DNA of 64,000 nucleotides, taken from assembly GCF_017744095.1 (NCBI RefSeq), contig NZ_JAGHQX010000002.1, positions 124,001 through 188,000 on the forward strand. Direction: 5' to 3'. Of this stretch, positions 8,075-18,733 are shown one piece after another. The first letter of the stretch is position 1, and the number at the start of each line of letters is the position of its first letter. Origin of the DNA: Shimia sp. R10_1. GTDB lineage: Bacteria > Pseudomonadota > Alphaproteobacteria > Rhodobacterales > Rhodobacteraceae. A program made the position numbers and the translations under genes. The notes below the pieces were generated by a model that was not told where the DNA came from, did no database searches, and saw only the letters and a list, made by a program, of their open reading frames with translations.

Positions 8075-9472
8075 TCACAAAATCTTCCCCGGATTCATGA
8101 TCCCATCCGGATCAATCGCGGCTTTCACCGCCATCATCACATCCACAGCCCCGCCAAGCTCTTTGCGCAGGTAAGGCTTCTTGCCCTGCCCGATGCCATG
8201 CTCCCCCGTGCAGGTGCCGCCCATGGAAATCGCCAGATCATTGAGCCAGCTGACAAAGCCCTCCGCCTTGGCGACCTCTTCGGCGTTTTCCATGTCAATC
8301 AGCGGCAGCGTATGGAAGTTTCCGTCGCCCACATGGCCCACCACCGGCGCCAGCAAGCCAAGTTCCGCCGCCTTCTCTGTCGCCGCTGTCACACATTCCG
8401 CCAGCCGTGAAATCGGCACGCAGACATCGGTGGAAACCCCTTTTGCGCCGGGGCGCAGCTGTAGCGAGGCCCAATACATGTCATGGCGCGCCTGCCAGAG
8501 TTTGGTGCGGTCCTCAGCCTTTGTGGTCCATTCAAACCCCGTGCCGCCCATCTCCTCAGCGATGGCACCAAACATCTCTGCCTGCTCGGCCACGCCATTG
8601 TCAGAGCCGTGGAACTCCAAAAGCAACAGCGGTGTTTCCGGCAGCTCCAGCTTGGAATAGGCATTGGCCGCCTTCACGCTCATTGCGTCGAGCAATTCGA
8701 TTCGCGCCACGGGAATGCCGTATTGAATGGTCGCCATCACAGCCTGACAGGCTGCATCCACGCTCTCAAACGAGCAGCGGGCGGAGGACATCGCCTCTGG
8801 AATGCCCTGCAATTTCAAGGTGATCTCTGTGATGATGCCGAGCGTGCCCTCAGCACCAATCATCAAACGGGTGAGGTCATACCCTGCGCTGGATTTCTTC
8901 GCGCGGCTGGCGGTGCGGATCACCTCGCCTGAGGGCAAAACCACCTCCAACGCCAGAACATTGTCCTTCATCGTGCCATAGCGCACCGCGTTGGTGCCGC
9001 TTGCGCGGGTGGAGGCCATCCCGCCGAGTGAGGCATTGGCCCCCGGATCAATCGGAAAGAACAGGCCGCGGTCCCGCAGATGGGTGTTGAGCTGTTCACG
9101 GGTGACACCCGGCTGCACCACGCAATCCAGATCCTGATCATGCACCGCGATGATGTTGTTCATTTCGGTCATGTCGATGCAGACACCGCCCAGGGGCGCG
9201 TTCACATGGCCCTCCAGCGAGGTGCCCGTGCCATAGGCAATCACCGGCACCTTATGGGCGGCGCAGGTTTTGACAATGGCGGCAACTTCTTCGGTCGATT
9301 TGGCAAAGATCACCGCATCCGGGGCTTGGTTGGGCAACCAGGTGGTGGTGTGGCCATGTTGCTCGCGCATGGCTTGGCCGGTCTGACAGGCCTCCCCGAA
9401 CTGCTGCTTCAGCACCCCAAGCGCTGCCGCAATGCCCGTTTCATTGCGCTCCAAAACCTCTGCGTTTGCCAT
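8075..9472 (-). CDS. FAD-binding oxidoreductase, D-lactate dehydrogenase (cytochrome)/GlcD family
   Basis: This encodes 465 residues. The PCMH-type FAD domain occupies the first half, with VIAYGTGTSLEGH and DPGANASLGGMASTRASGT binding the pyrophosphate. The FAD-oxidase C-terminal domain ends with GTCTGEHGIGQGKKPYL and IMNPGKIL, the hallmark of D-lactate, D-2-hydroxyglutarate and glycolate dehydrogenases. It should oxidise a D-2-hydroxyacid and pass electrons to cytochrome or quinone. The start ATG gives MANAEVLERN. It sits downstream of gamma-glutamyltransferase on the same strand with a 64-base gap; the functional link is unclear. Confidence 0.88.
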   Translation of the reverse strand: MANAEVLERNETGIAAALGVLKQQFGEACQTGQAMREQHGHTTTWLPNQAPDAVIFAKSTEEVAAIVKTCAAHKVPVIAYGTGTSLEGHVNAPLGGVCIDMTEMNNIIAVHDQDLDCVVQPGVTREQLNTHLRDRGLFFPIDPGANASLGGMASTRASGTNAVRYGTMKDNVLALEVVLPSGEVIRTASRAKKSSAGYDLTRLMIGAEGTLGIITEITLKLQGIPEAMSSARCSFESVDAACQAVMATIQYGIPVARIELLDAMSVKAANAYSKLELPETPLLLLEFHGSDNGVAEQAEMFGAIAEEMGGTGFEWTTKAEDRTKLWQARHDMYWASLQLRPGAKGVSTDVCVPISRLAECVTAATEKAAELGLLAPVVGHVGDGNFHTLPLIDMENAEEVAKAEGFVSWLNDLAISMGGTCTGEHGIGQGKKPYLRKELGGAVDVMMAVKAAIDPDGIMNPGKIL

Positions 9473-9536
9473 GCCTCTTCCCTTCGCAAGTCGCTGGGGG
9501 CCGCAAGCAAACGCAGAGCTTTGTACTCAGATGCGC

Positions 9537-11318
9537 TTATTCGCCATAGGCCACCCCTTCGCGGCGGTTGTCCGCCCCGCCCTGCAACCCATCACCAATT
9601 GCGATGGCATGCAAGCCAGAGTTCAGCCCCCGCACATTCACCTCAAAGCCCATCTCTGTCAGAGGGGCCTCAAAATCAGCCGCCGAGGTGCCTTCTTCCA
9701 CATCATAAGTGCCAAAACGGTTCACCAGATGCGGCAGATCAATCGCCGCCTGCACATCCATACCCCAATCCATATGGGCGATGATGGTCTTGGCCACATA
9801 GCCAATGATCCGGCTGCCGCCCGGGCTGCCAATCACCAGCACAGGTTTGTCGTCTTTCAGCACAATCGTTGGCGCCATCGAGGAACGCGGGCGTTTGCCC
9901 GGCTCCACACGGTTGGCAATCGGCACGCCATCGCTGTGAGAGCGGAAGGAGAAATCAGTCAACTCGTTGTTGAGCAGATAGCCGCGCGCCATCACCCGGC
10001 TGCCAAACCCGTTTTCAATCGTGGTGGTCATCGACAAAGCGTTGCCATAGCTGTCCACAATCGAGATGTGGGAGGTGGAGGGCTGCGCAAAGGTCTGCCC
10101 GTCCCCCCAGTTCAGCGCATGGTCAAACTCCGGTGTTCCCGGTGCCACGCTTTCCAGCGCCTTATCACCAGACAGCAGCTCTGCCCGCGCGGCCAGATAG
10201 TCTGGCGAAACGAGGCCCGCGGTCGGCACTGGCACAAAATCACTGTCCGCCATGTAGCGCCCACGATCGGCAAAGGCCAAACGCGAGGCATCCCCGATCA
10301 GCCGCCAGGTATCCGCGCTCTCAGGCCCCATGCCCGCCATGTCATAAGACCCAACCAGCCCAAGGATCTGCCCAACAGTCAGCGCACCAGAGGAGGGCGG
10401 CCCCATGCCACAGACATCATGGTCGCGATACTCCACACAGACCGCATCGCGCTCTTTCACCTGATAGAGCGCCATATCCACCGTGCTCAGCACTCCTGGA
10501 TTGTCGGCACTGCGCACTGTGGCCACAATATCCGTGGCAATCTCACCGGTGTAAAACGGATCCGCGCCATGTTCCGCCATCAGGCGCAGGCTCTCTGCAT
10601 AATCTGCGTTCTGCAAAACACTGCCTTCCGCCAGCGGCGCGCCACCGGGCAGGAAGTAAGCCGCCGTGGTTGGATGGCTTGAGAGCCGCTCCGCATCATT
10701 GGCCACCGCGCCTGCAAGGCGTGGGGACACCGCAAAGCCGTTTTCCGCATGGCCAATCGCCGCATCCAGCAGGCCGGGCCAGGCGCTGCGCCCCCAACGG
10801 CGGTGCGCTTCTTCCATCAGCATCGGCGTGCCCGGCACCCCGACAGAGCGCCCGCCAACCACCGCATCAAAGAACTTCATACGCTCGCCGTTTTCATCCA
10901 GAAACAGCTTCGGCGTCGCCGCCAAAGGCGCTTTTTCGCGCCCATCGAGCGTGGTCACCGTGCCGCTCTCAGCATCATACCAAACCAGAAAAGCGCCCCC
11001 GCCAAGGCCCGAGCTTTGCGGCTCCACCAGCCCCAGCACCGATTGCACAGCCACCATGGCATCCGCCGCCGAGCCCCCGGCGCGCAGCACATTTGCGCCC
11101 GCCTCAACCGCCAGCGGATTGGCCGCCGCCACCATCCAGTTTTCTGCAGATGTGGGCTGACCTGCGACCTTGGCGTCCTGCGCGGCCATCAGCGCCTCAG
11201 GGATCTGACCACCAAGCTGAGTCGCAACCTCTGGCGCAACGCTGTCGGCGGCCTCCTGTGCCAAGCTCATGCTCGCCATCAGGCAAGCCACGGAAACACT
11301 TAATGAAAAACGCTTCAT
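9537..11318 (-). CDS. ggt: Gamma-glutamyltransferase (glutathione hydrolase), periplasmic
   Basis: This encodes 593 residues with a signal peptide (1-20, MASMSLA then QEAAD). The proenzyme cleaves itself before the nucleophilic threonine of TSHISIVD, here T415 to H417, giving large and small subunits. Further signatures are SSGLGGGAFLVW (103-114), PPSSGALTVGQILG (307-320) and the small-subunit glycine loop PGGSRII. It breaks the gamma-glutamyl bond of glutathione and related peptides, or transfers the group to amino acids, supplying cysteinyl-glycine and glutamate. AGGGAGAG precedes the start at a good distance. Confidence 0.95.
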   Translation of the reverse strand: MKRFSLSVSVACLMASMSLAQEAADSVAPEVATQLGGQIPEALMAAQDAKVAGQPTSAENWMVAAANPLAVEAGANVLRAGGSAADAMVAVQSVLGLVEPQSSGLGGGAFLVWYDAESGTVTTLDGREKAPLAATPKLFLDENGERMKFFDAVVGGRSVGVPGTPMLMEEAHRRWGRSAWPGLLDAAIGHAENGFAVSPRLAGAVANDAERLSSHPTTAAYFLPGGAPLAEGSVLQNADYAESLRLMAEHGADPFYTGEIATDIVATVRSADNPGVLSTVDMALYQVKERDAVCVEYRDHDVCGMGPPSSGALTVGQILGLVGSYDMAGMGPESADTWRLIGDASRLAFADRGRYMADSDFVPVPTAGLVSPDYLAARAELLSGDKALESVAPGTPEFDHALNWGDGQTFAQPSTSHISIVDSYGNALSMTTTIENGFGSRVMARGYLLNNELTDFSFRSHSDGVPIANRVEPGKRPRSSMAPTIVLKDDKPVLVIGSPGGSRIIGYVAKTIIAHMDWGMDVQAAIDLPHLVNRFGTYDVEEGTSAADFEAPLTEMGFEVNVRGLNSGLHAIAIGDGLQGGADNRREGVAYGE

Positions 11319-11396
11319 TCTACTCTCCCTAAACTGAAAAAGGGCGCGCTCTGCCGCTCCTCCACAGACCGACGCGCCGCTTCCCCTCAGCTTAAG

Positions 11397-11948
11397 TCAG
11401 AGCGGCGGCATCACCAACAGCGGATAATCGCTGAGCACCTCATACTGCGCCCCATCCGAGGTCAGATTGGAGCGATAGAGCGCGAATTCAGACACCGAGA
11501 TCGGCCACATATCAAAATGAGCCCCACGTGAAATCGCACCTTGGATCTTTTCCGGTGCGTGCTGACCATCGCGAAACCGGCTCAGCGTCACATGCGGGCG
11601 AAACCGACGCTTTTCGATTTTCATGCCCACCCGACGCGCGGCGCGGGCCACGTCCGCCTGCAAATCCATCAACGCCGGATCCGGCGCCACCAACAGCCCA
11701 AGGCATCGGCTTTTGGCACCACCAAAAATGTCGATGCCCTTCATCGTCATTTCAAAGGGCAGCGCCTGGATCATTTCCAGCTCTTCATGCAGCATTTCCA
11801 GCTGCTCCACCGGCTGATCATCCAGAAACGCCAGTGTCACATGCAGATTGGCCGCCGCGACCGGTGTGCCAACCGCCAGACGGTCCTGCACATCCAAGAA
11901 ACGATCCGCTTCTGGACCCTCCAGCGGTATGCCGACAAAAGCCCGCAT
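11397..11948 (-). CDS. thpR: RNA 2',3'-cyclic phosphodiesterase (2H family, LigT/ThpR)
   Basis: This encodes 183 residues. The two HxTx motifs of the 2H phosphoesterase family are HVTL at 36-39 and HVTL at 119-122. MRAFVGIPL at the N-terminus is the usual ThpR beginning. The family opens 2',3'-cyclic phosphates of RNA and can ligate tRNA halves in vitro. The stop of the upstream reductase lies six bases before its start, so the two genes form an operon, although no functional link is known. Confidence 0.92.
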   Translation of the reverse strand: MRAFVGIPLEGPEADRFLDVQDRLAVGTPVAAANLHVTLAFLDDQPVEQLEMLHEELEMIQALPFEMTMKGIDIFGGAKSRCLGLLVAPDPALMDLQADVARAARRVGMKIEKRRFRPHVTLSRFRDGQHAPEKIQGAISRGAHFDMWPISVSEFALYRSNLTSDGAQYEVLSDYPLLVMPPL

Positions 11949-11954
11949 GCCGCC

Positions 11955-12941
11955 TCAGAGCATCGCTGGCACAACCAGATCCGGTGGGCGGTGACCATCA
12001 TCAAACGTCTTGATGTTGATCAGGACTTTCTCGCCCATCTCGATCCGCCCTTCGACGGTGGCCGATCCCATATGCGGCATCAGCACCACATTGGGCACAC
12101 CGCGCAGATCGGGATGTACCTCATTGCCGTGCTCAAAAACATCGAGCCCTGCGCCCGCCAGATCACCGTTCTTCAGCGCACGTACCATGGCGTTTTCGTC
12201 GATCACTTCCCCGCGGGAGGTGTTGATCAGCACCGCCGAGGGCTTCATCAGCTTCAGACGACGCGCGTTCAGCAGGTGGAAGGTTGAGGGCGTGTGCGGG
12301 CAGTTCACGGAAATCACATCCATACGCGCCAGCATCTGGTCAAGGCTTTCCCAATAGGTCGCCTCATATTGCGCCTCAATTTCAGGGCGCAGGCGGCGGC
12401 GGTTGTGATAGTGGATCTGCATGCCACAGGCCTGCGCGCGCCGCGCCACAGCCGTGCCAATGCGGCCCATGCCCAGAATGCCAAGCCGCTTGCCACTCAC
12501 ACGGCCACCCAACAGCGCCGTAGGGGCCCAGCCGTCCCATTCGCCAGATTGCATGCGCTGCACGCCTTCGCTCACCCTGCGGGTCACGCCAAGAATCAAA
12601 GCCAGCGCCATATCCGCCGTGTCATCGGCTGACACACCCGGCGTATTGGACACCAGAACGCCGCGCTGACGGGCCGAAGCCACATCAATGTGGTCCACAC
12701 CAGCGCCGTAGTTGGCGATCAACTTCAGCCTGTCCCCGGATTGCGCAATCATATTGGCGTCAATCTTATCGCTCAGCGTTGGCACCAGAACATCAGCGTC
12801 TTTCATCGCCGCCGCCAGCTCTTCGCGGCTCATTGGGCTGTCATCATCGCGCAGCCGCACATCAAACAGCTCAGACAGCCGCGTCTCAACAGCTTCCGGC
12901 AGGCGTCGCGTCACGACAACACTCAGACGTTGCTTTGGCAT
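11955..12941 (-). CDS. D-2-hydroxyacid dehydrogenase, glyoxylate/hydroxypyruvate reductase type
   Basis: This encodes 328 residues. The NAD(P)-binding loop LGILGMGRIGTAVARRA is near residues 153-169. The catalytic arginine is in NTSRGEVIDE and the acid/base histidine in LMPHMGSAT. IANYGAGVDHID is typical of the GyaR/GhrB-like branch. It reduces glyoxylate or hydroxypyruvate to glycolate or D-glycerate. In this setting it could work in serine or glycine metabolism together with products of betaine demethylation, but that is inference. It is the first gene of an operon with thpR. Confidence 0.9.
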   Translation of the reverse strand: MPKQRLSVVVTRRLPEAVETRLSELFDVRLRDDDSPMSREELAAAMKDADVLVPTLSDKIDANMIAQSGDRLKLIANYGAGVDHIDVASARQRGVLVSNTPGVSADDTADMALALILGVTRRVSEGVQRMQSGEWDGWAPTALLGGRVSGKRLGILGMGRIGTAVARRAQACGMQIHYHNRRRLRPEIEAQYEATYWESLDQMLARMDVISVNCPHTPSTFHLLNARRLKLMKPSAVLINTSRGEVIDENAMVRALKNGDLAGAGLDVFEHGNEVHPDLRGVPNVVLMPHMGSATVEGRIEMGEKVLINIKTFDDGHRPPDLVVPAML

Positions 12942-13030
12942 TCAATGCCTCCCCATACTTTCCAAATCAGCCCGTTGGTGTCACAGTGCAACACAGGCAA
13001 GCGGCGCACAAGAACCCCTCCGCACCTTCA

Positions 13031-13612
13031 ATGCAGAAAAAATCAGGCAAAATGTTCACCTTGGGTCGAAATTCTCTTGTGAGCCTGGCCGCGGCTTTGC
13101 TGTTGGCGCTCACATCTTCCGTTGCGGCAAACCGCGTGTCCGCTCAAAGCGCAAGCACAGACACGACCGCAGAAACCGCTGCGCCCAAACGCGGGCCTGT
13201 CACCAACCTGCCATTGCCGCGCTATGTCTCGCTGAAGGCGAGCAAAGCCAATGTGCGACGCGGCCCGTCCCGCACCCACCGCATCGACTGGGTCTTCACC
13301 CGCAAATCCATGCCACTTCAAATCACCGCCGAATATGGCCACTGGCGGCGCGTGCGCGATATTGAGGGTGCGGGCGGCTGGGTACACTATTCTCTGCTCT
13401 CCGGCGTGCGCACCGTGATTGTGCAAAAAGACATGCTACCTCTCGCCGTGCGCCCGGATCAGACGCAAGTCTCTGCCCATCTGGAACTCGGGGTGATTGC
13501 AAAACTTGAGGAATGTACGCTGGAGTGGTGCCGCCTGAAGGCGGGCGGCTACAAAGGCTGGGTGCAGAAAACCGACCTTTGGGGCGTGTCAGCCGAGGAA
13601 ATCCGCGACTGA
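13031..13612 (+). CDS. Exported SH3-domain protein
   Basis: This encodes 193 residues from ATG 13031. An alternative start is ATG 13052, which has AGG four bases upstream. Either start gives a signal peptide (RNSLVSLAAALLLALTSS...AQS). The mature part has a bacterial SH3 domain beginning near PRYVSLKASKANVRRGPS with the R-x-GPS segment. A second SH3-like repeat follows, ending GYKGWVQKTDLWGV. Such proteins bind peptidoglycan or envelope partners in the periplasm. It is divergent from the hydroxyacid reductase and abuts rpe convergently. Confidence 0.85.
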   Translation: MQKKSGKMFTLGRNSLVSLAAALLLALTSSVAANRVSAQSASTDTTAETAAPKRGPVTNLPLPRYVSLKASKANVRRGPSRTHRIDWVFTRKSMPLQITAEYGHWRRVRDIEGAGGWVHYSLLSGVRTVIVQKDMLPLAVRPDQTQVSAHLELGVIAKLEECTLEWCRLKAGGYKGWVQKTDLWGVSAEEIRD

Positions 13613-13628
13613 CACTGAATGGCCCTGA

Positions 13629-13658
13629 AGCAGAGGCGCTTACTGCGCCGCCTCTGCT
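13629..13658. terminator. 10-bp hairpin at the convergent ends of the SH3 gene and rpe
   Basis: Perfect arms AGCAGAGGCG (13629-13638) and CGCCTCTGCT (13649-13658) enclose a ten-base loop that includes the rpe stop codon. There is no T-run on either side. It may slow converging transcripts or mark the RNA 3' end. Confidence 0.4.
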
Positions 13659-14329
13659 GCAGCACGGATGGCGCGGATGTTGTCGCCATAGACCTGCGCC
13701 TGATCAACAGAGCCACCTTTGAACACCGCAGAGCCTGCCACCAGCGCATCTGCACCCGCCGCAGCCACCAGAGGCGCGGTTTCGGTGGTCACACCGCCAT
13801 CAATCTGAATGTGGATCTCACGATCGCCAATCATCTCACGGCAGCGGCGGGTTTTCTCCACACCAGAATGGATGAACTTCTGCCCGCCAAATCCGGGGTT
13901 AACGGTCATGATCAGCACCATGTCCACCAGATCAAGCACATGTTCGATGCTTTCCAGTGGGGTGCCGGGGTTCACAGCCACGCCCGCTTTCACGCCCTGC
14001 GCCTTGATCGCCTGAATGGTGCGGTGAATGTGGGGGCCTGCTTCCACATGCGCAGTGATCATATCTGCGCCCGCTTCGGCATAAGCCTCGATGTAAGGAT
14101 CCACTGGCGCGATCATCAGATGCACATCCATGAAGGTTTTCACATGTGGACGGAACGCTTTCACCGCGGGCGGGCCAAAGGTCAGGTTGGGCACAAAATG
14201 CCCGTCCATCACATCCACATGCACCCAATCCGCACCCTGATCCTCAATCGCGCGAATCTCCGCACCGAAGTTGGCAAAATCCGCTGACAGGATGGATGGG
14301 GCGATCTTAATCTTGCGATCAAAGCTCAT
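13640..14329 (-). CDS. rpe: Ribulose-phosphate 3-epimerase
   Basis: This encodes 229 residues. It interconverts ribulose 5-phosphate and xylulose 5-phosphate in the pentose phosphate pathway. [14 protein letters not shown] is the N-terminal beta-1 signature. [18 protein letters not shown] carries metal-binding H and D residues, [13 protein letters not shown] is the phosphate loop, and IQIDGGV holds another catalytic aspartate. The start at 14327-14329 has AGGAG in front; an upstream extension to 14416 lacks family similarity. A GC-rich hairpin (14341-14357) lies just before the ribosome-binding site. Confidence 0.97.
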   Translation of the reverse strand: MSFDRKIKIAPSILSADFANFGAEIRAIEDQGADWVHVDVMDGHFVPNLTFGPPAVKAFRPHVKTFMDVHLMIAPVDPYIEAYAEAGADMITAHVEAGPHIHRTIQAIKAQGVKAGVAVNPGTPLESIEHVLDLVDMVLIMTVNPGFGGQKFIHSGVEKTRRCREMIGDREIHIQIDGGVTTETAPLVAAAGADALVAGSAVFKGGSVDQAQVYGDNIRAIRAAAEAAQ

Positions 14330-14652
14330 ATCTGGCTCCTTCCCGGCCGCGCCGGGAGCTGAAGAGAGGCGTTGGCAAGTCTTTGGCCAGCCCACGCATA
14401 AAGGCGATATCGCCACCGAAACAGCGATTCGAAACTGGCGGCAAAATGGCGATCACGTCGAGAAATTTCAATCCAATTGCCGCCCGCGCGCCAAAGTTCG
14501 CAGTTTGCCCGATTTTTCATCCAAATCGCTCAATATGCGCAAATTTCATACGCATGTGACAAATCCGCTCAAAAAACGGGCAGGCGTTCTTTTGATGCGC
14601 CGCCGCCAATGCGAGTCACAAGGAAAACCGACACCGCTCATCGGAGACGCCT
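14330..14652. other. Divergent intergenic region, rpe / ureD
   Basis: No coding frame in this stretch resembles a known protein. It holds a 7-bp stem with loop CGC at 14341-14357 in the rpe leader and a perfect 12-bp palindrome GGCGATATCGCC at 14403-14414. A more AT-rich segment at about 14500-14570 is the likeliest place for the ureD promoter. No clear -24/-12 sigma-54 motif was seen. Confidence 0.5.
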
Positions 14653-14655
14653 ATC
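14643..14655 (+). promoter_or_regulatory. Shine-Dalgarno and proposed ATC start of ureD
   Basis: GGAG at 14643-14646 lies six bases before ATC 14653-14655, ideal spacing. No ATG, GTG or TTG exists in this frame between the stop at 14593-14595 and the GTG at 14896, which is already inside conserved UreD sequence. ATC is a rare but permitted bacterial start. Confidence 0.45.
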
Positions 14656-15510
14656 ACCGCCTTCACGCCCATATCACGCCCAGAGCCCGCTCTGCCGCAA
14701 CAACCGCGCGCGCAAGGCAGTGCCGACATCCGCAGCAAACTGCGCGCGGGCAGCTCCGTTCTGGACGATCTGCGCCTGTCCGGCTCCAGCCGCGTCCTGT
14801 TTCCGCACGCAAACTACGCACGCGGACGCACCAAGGCGCTTCAGGCGGTTCTGCTCAACACCGCAGGCGGCATCACCGGAGGCGACCGTTTCTCCGTGGC
14901 CGCCGCCGCAGGCGCGGGCAGCCATCTCACCGTGACCACCCAGGCCGCAGAGCGTGCCTATCGCAGCATTGACGCCAAACCGGGACAGCTTGAGACAACG
15001 CTCACGCTTGAGAAAAACGCACAGCTCGACTGGCTGCCGCAAGAAACCATCCTGTTTGACGGGGCCTCCCTGTCGCGCAGCCTGACTGTGACAATGCACA
15101 AAACCGCGCGTTTTCTGATGGTAGAGCCGCTGATCTTTGGCCGCACCGCCATGGGCGAAACCGTGCGCAAAGCCGATATCTTTGACCGCATCACCCTGAC
15201 ACGTGGTGATGAGCTGCTGTTTGCAGACCGGGTCAAACTCAGCGGCAACATTCAGGCACATCTTGACCGCGCCACCATCGCAGGCGGCGCGCGCGCCATG
15301 GCCACCCTCCTGCTGGCTGCACCCGATGCGGGCCGCCATCTGGATAAGCTGCGCGCGCTTCTGCCCGCCACCGCTGGTGCCAGCGAAATCCGCGATGGCC
15401 TGCTGTTTGCGCGTATTCTGGCCGAAGACGGCCACGCCCTGCGCCAATCCCTCATTCCCGCGCTCACGCTTTTGCACGGCGCCGATATTCCCCGAACATG
15501 GATGCTCTGA
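14653..15510 (+). CDS. ureD: Urease accessory protein UreD
   Basis: This encodes 285 residues if translation begins at ATC 14653. The conserved N-terminal segment QPRAQGSA, the strand VLFPHANY and the highly conserved [14 protein letters not shown] are all in frame upstream of the first conventional start (GTG 14896), so that GTG cannot be the true start of a working protein. Further UreD marks are [25 protein letters not shown] and FGRTAMGE. UreD acts with UreF and UreG to load nickel into the urease apoenzyme and to carbamylate its lysine. It leads the operon, with ureA four bases downstream. A sequencing indel near the start is the main alternative. Confidence 0.88.
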   Translation: MTAFTPISRPEPALPQQPRAQGSADIRSKLRAGSSVLDDLRLSGSSRVLFPHANYARGRTKALQAVLLNTAGGITGGDRFSVAAAAGAGSHLTVTTQAAERAYRSIDAKPGQLETTLTLEKNAQLDWLPQETILFDGASLSRSLTVTMHKTARFLMVEPLIFGRTAMGETVRKADIFDRITLTRGDELLFADRVKLSGNIQAHLDRATIAGGARAMATLLLAAPDAGRHLDKLRALLPATAGASEIRDGLLFARILAEDGHALRQSLIPALTLLHGADIPRTWML

Positions 15511-15514
15511 CCAC

Positions 15515-15817
15515 ATGCAACTGACCCCCCGTGAAAAGGACAAACTGCTGATCGCCATGGCCGCCGAAGTGGCCCGCAAACGCCTCGCGCGTGGCGTGAA
15601 GCTCAACCACCCAGAGGCCATTGCCCTGATCACCGACGCGGTGGTCGAAGGCGCGCGCGATGGCCGCTCGGTGGCCGATCTCATGCAATCGGGCGCACAG
15701 GTCATCACCCGTGACCAATGCATGGAAGGCATCGCAGAGATGATCCACGAGGTGCAGGTCGAAGCCACCTTCCCAGATGGCACAAAACTTGTGACCGTCC
15801 ACAACCCAATCCGCTGA
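15515..15817 (+). CDS. ureA: Urease gamma subunit
   Basis: This encodes 100 residues, exactly the family length. [20 protein letters not shown] and [14 protein letters not shown] are standard UreA sequence, as is the [19 protein letters not shown] end. It forms the small structural subunit of the (alpha-beta-gamma)3 urease. It begins four bases after the ureD stop. Confidence 0.98.
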   Translation: MQLTPREKDKLLIAMAAEVARKRLARGVKLNHPEAIALITDAVVEGARDGRSVADLMQSGAQVITRDQCMEGIAEMIHEVQVEATFPDGTKLVTVHNPIR

Positions 15818-15837
15818 CTGACGAGAGGAAGACAGAC

Positions 15838-16005
15838 ATGCAACGTTTCGCCGTCACGGCGCTCGCCACCGCCACAGCTGCCCCCGCCTTGGCCCATTCC
15901 GGCGCACATTTGCACCCTCATGCCGACCATCCGATCTGGCTGTCTCTGCTTTTGGGATCCCTCGCCGTAGGCGCCTTTGGTCTTTTCATGCGGAAGAAAA
16001 AATGA
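15838..16005 (+). CDS. Small histidine-containing membrane protein within the urease operon
   Basis: This encodes 55 residues. An N-terminal signal-like segment (about 1-19, ending APALA) is followed by a histidine-rich patch ([12 protein letters not shown]), then one hydrophobic helix and a basic MRKKK end. The start ATG follows GAGAGGAAG, and its stop overlaps the ureB start (ATGA). The position between ureA and ureB and the clustered histidines suggest a nickel-related or urease-associated envelope role, but no family is recognised and the function is inferred only from context. Confidence 0.7.
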   Translation: MQRFAVTALATATAAPALAHSGAHLHPHADHPIWLSLLLGSLAVGAFGLFMRKKK

Positions 16006-16310
16006 TCCCCGGCGAACTGATCCCCGCAGAGGGCGACCTCACCCTGAACGCACACGCCGAAGCCACCACGCTGATGGTGGCCAACACCGGCGACCGCCCC
16101 ATTCAGGTGGGCAGCCACTACCATTTTGCCGAAACCAATCCCGCACTGGATTTTGACCGCGCCGCCGCACATGGCCTGCGTCTGGACATCGCCGCCGGCA
16201 CCGCCGTGCGCTTTGAACCGGGCCAACGCCGGGAGGTGCAGCTGATCCCGATTTCAGGCGCACGCCGCATTTATGGATTTAATCAGAAAGTCATGGGGCC
16301 TCTCTCATGA
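16002..16310 (+). CDS. ureB: Urease beta subunit
   Basis: This encodes 102 residues, matching family length. [37 protein letters not shown] and [12 protein letters not shown] are diagnostic UreB segments. The end YGFNQKVMG is also typical. It is translationally coupled to the small membrane protein gene before it through a four-base overlap. Confidence 0.98.
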   Translation: MIPGELIPAEGDLTLNAHAEATTLMVANTGDRPIQVGSHYHFAETNPALDFDRAAAHGLRLDIAAGTAVRFEPGQRREVQLIPISGARRIYGFNQKVMGPLS

Positions 16311-16331
16311 CCTAACCCCAAGGAGATTTTG

Positions 16332-16931
16332 ATGCAGACGATTGCCACGGGCTCGATCACGGCCTCACTGAATGGGTTTTTCTTTATGTCGCGGCTGATG
16401 GAGCGCAACATGCGCACCTCGCACGCGATGACAAAGGCACTGATGACATCCATGACGATGCCCTATCTGGTGAGCACATCGCCAGCTTTGGCCACGCCAA
16501 AACCTACGGCGGTGAAACCAAAACAGGCGACCAAACCCGCCGCGCCCCGGCGCAAAGCTGCACCAAAAACAAAACCGACCACCGCGCGCCGCGCGGCTTC
16601 CGCAACGGCTGCCAAACCTGCCGCGACAGAGCCAAGCATCAAAACGGTCACCGCCAAAACCGAAGCACCGGCAAAACCGGTCACCACAACACGCAAAGCA
16701 AAGCCAGAAGCAAAAGCGGCCCCAAAGCCCAAAGGTGCCGCCACACCACAACCAAAGCCCGCATCCAAGCCTGCTGCCAAACCTGCGGCAAAGGTGGTGG
16801 CAAAAACCGCCGCACCCGCGCCCAAAGCAGAGACAGACCCAGCGCCAGCGGCACGCAAAACCAAACGCCAGCCTTCCAAACCGCCGGCCATGCCGCCCGC
16901 TGCAGCCGAGACGGCCAAACCGAAAAAATAA
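16332..16931 (+). CDS. Lys/Pro/Ala-rich low-complexity protein between ureB and ureC
   Basis: This encodes 199 residues. AAGGAG lies six bases before ATG 16332. The first 50 or so residues are ordinary and methionine rich (SITASLNGFFFMSRLMERN); the remainder is almost entirely Ala, Lys, Pro and Thr in KPAA/KAAP-type repeats, resembling histone H1-like tails. No enzymatic motif is visible. The sequence is strongly basic, so it could bind nucleic acid or polyanions, or be a structural linker. The location inside a urease operon is the only functional clue. Low-complexity DNA here also generates long antisense frames that are artefacts. Confidence 0.7.
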   Translation: MQTIATGSITASLNGFFFMSRLMERNMRTSHAMTKALMTSMTMPYLVSTSPALATPKPTAVKPKQATKPAAPRRKAAPKTKPTTARRAASATAAKPAATEPSIKTVTAKTEAPAKPVTTTRKAKPEAKAAPKPKGAATPQPKPASKPAAKPAAKVVAKTAAPAPKAETDPAPAARKTKRQPSKPPAMPPAAAETAKPKK

Positions 16932-16982
16932 CGGGGCGCACGACCACGTTCTGCGCCTGCCAAACCAACAGAGACCCCTTTT

Positions 16983-18722
<1,740 letters not shown>

Positions 18723-18733
18723 CCGGAGGCCCT

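Noticed and set aside
14330-14652. Sigma-54 promoter for the urease operon
   Set aside because: TTGGCAAG...TGGC resembles part of the -24/-12 pattern, but spacing and the -12 sequence do not fit.
14896-15510. ureD beginning at GTG 14896
   Set aside because: It would remove conserved N-terminal UreD sequence that is in frame upstream.
16332-16931. Low-complexity gene as random noncoding repeat
   Set aside because: It has a clean ribosome-binding site, one long plus-strand frame and operon position, so it is kept as a probable gene.
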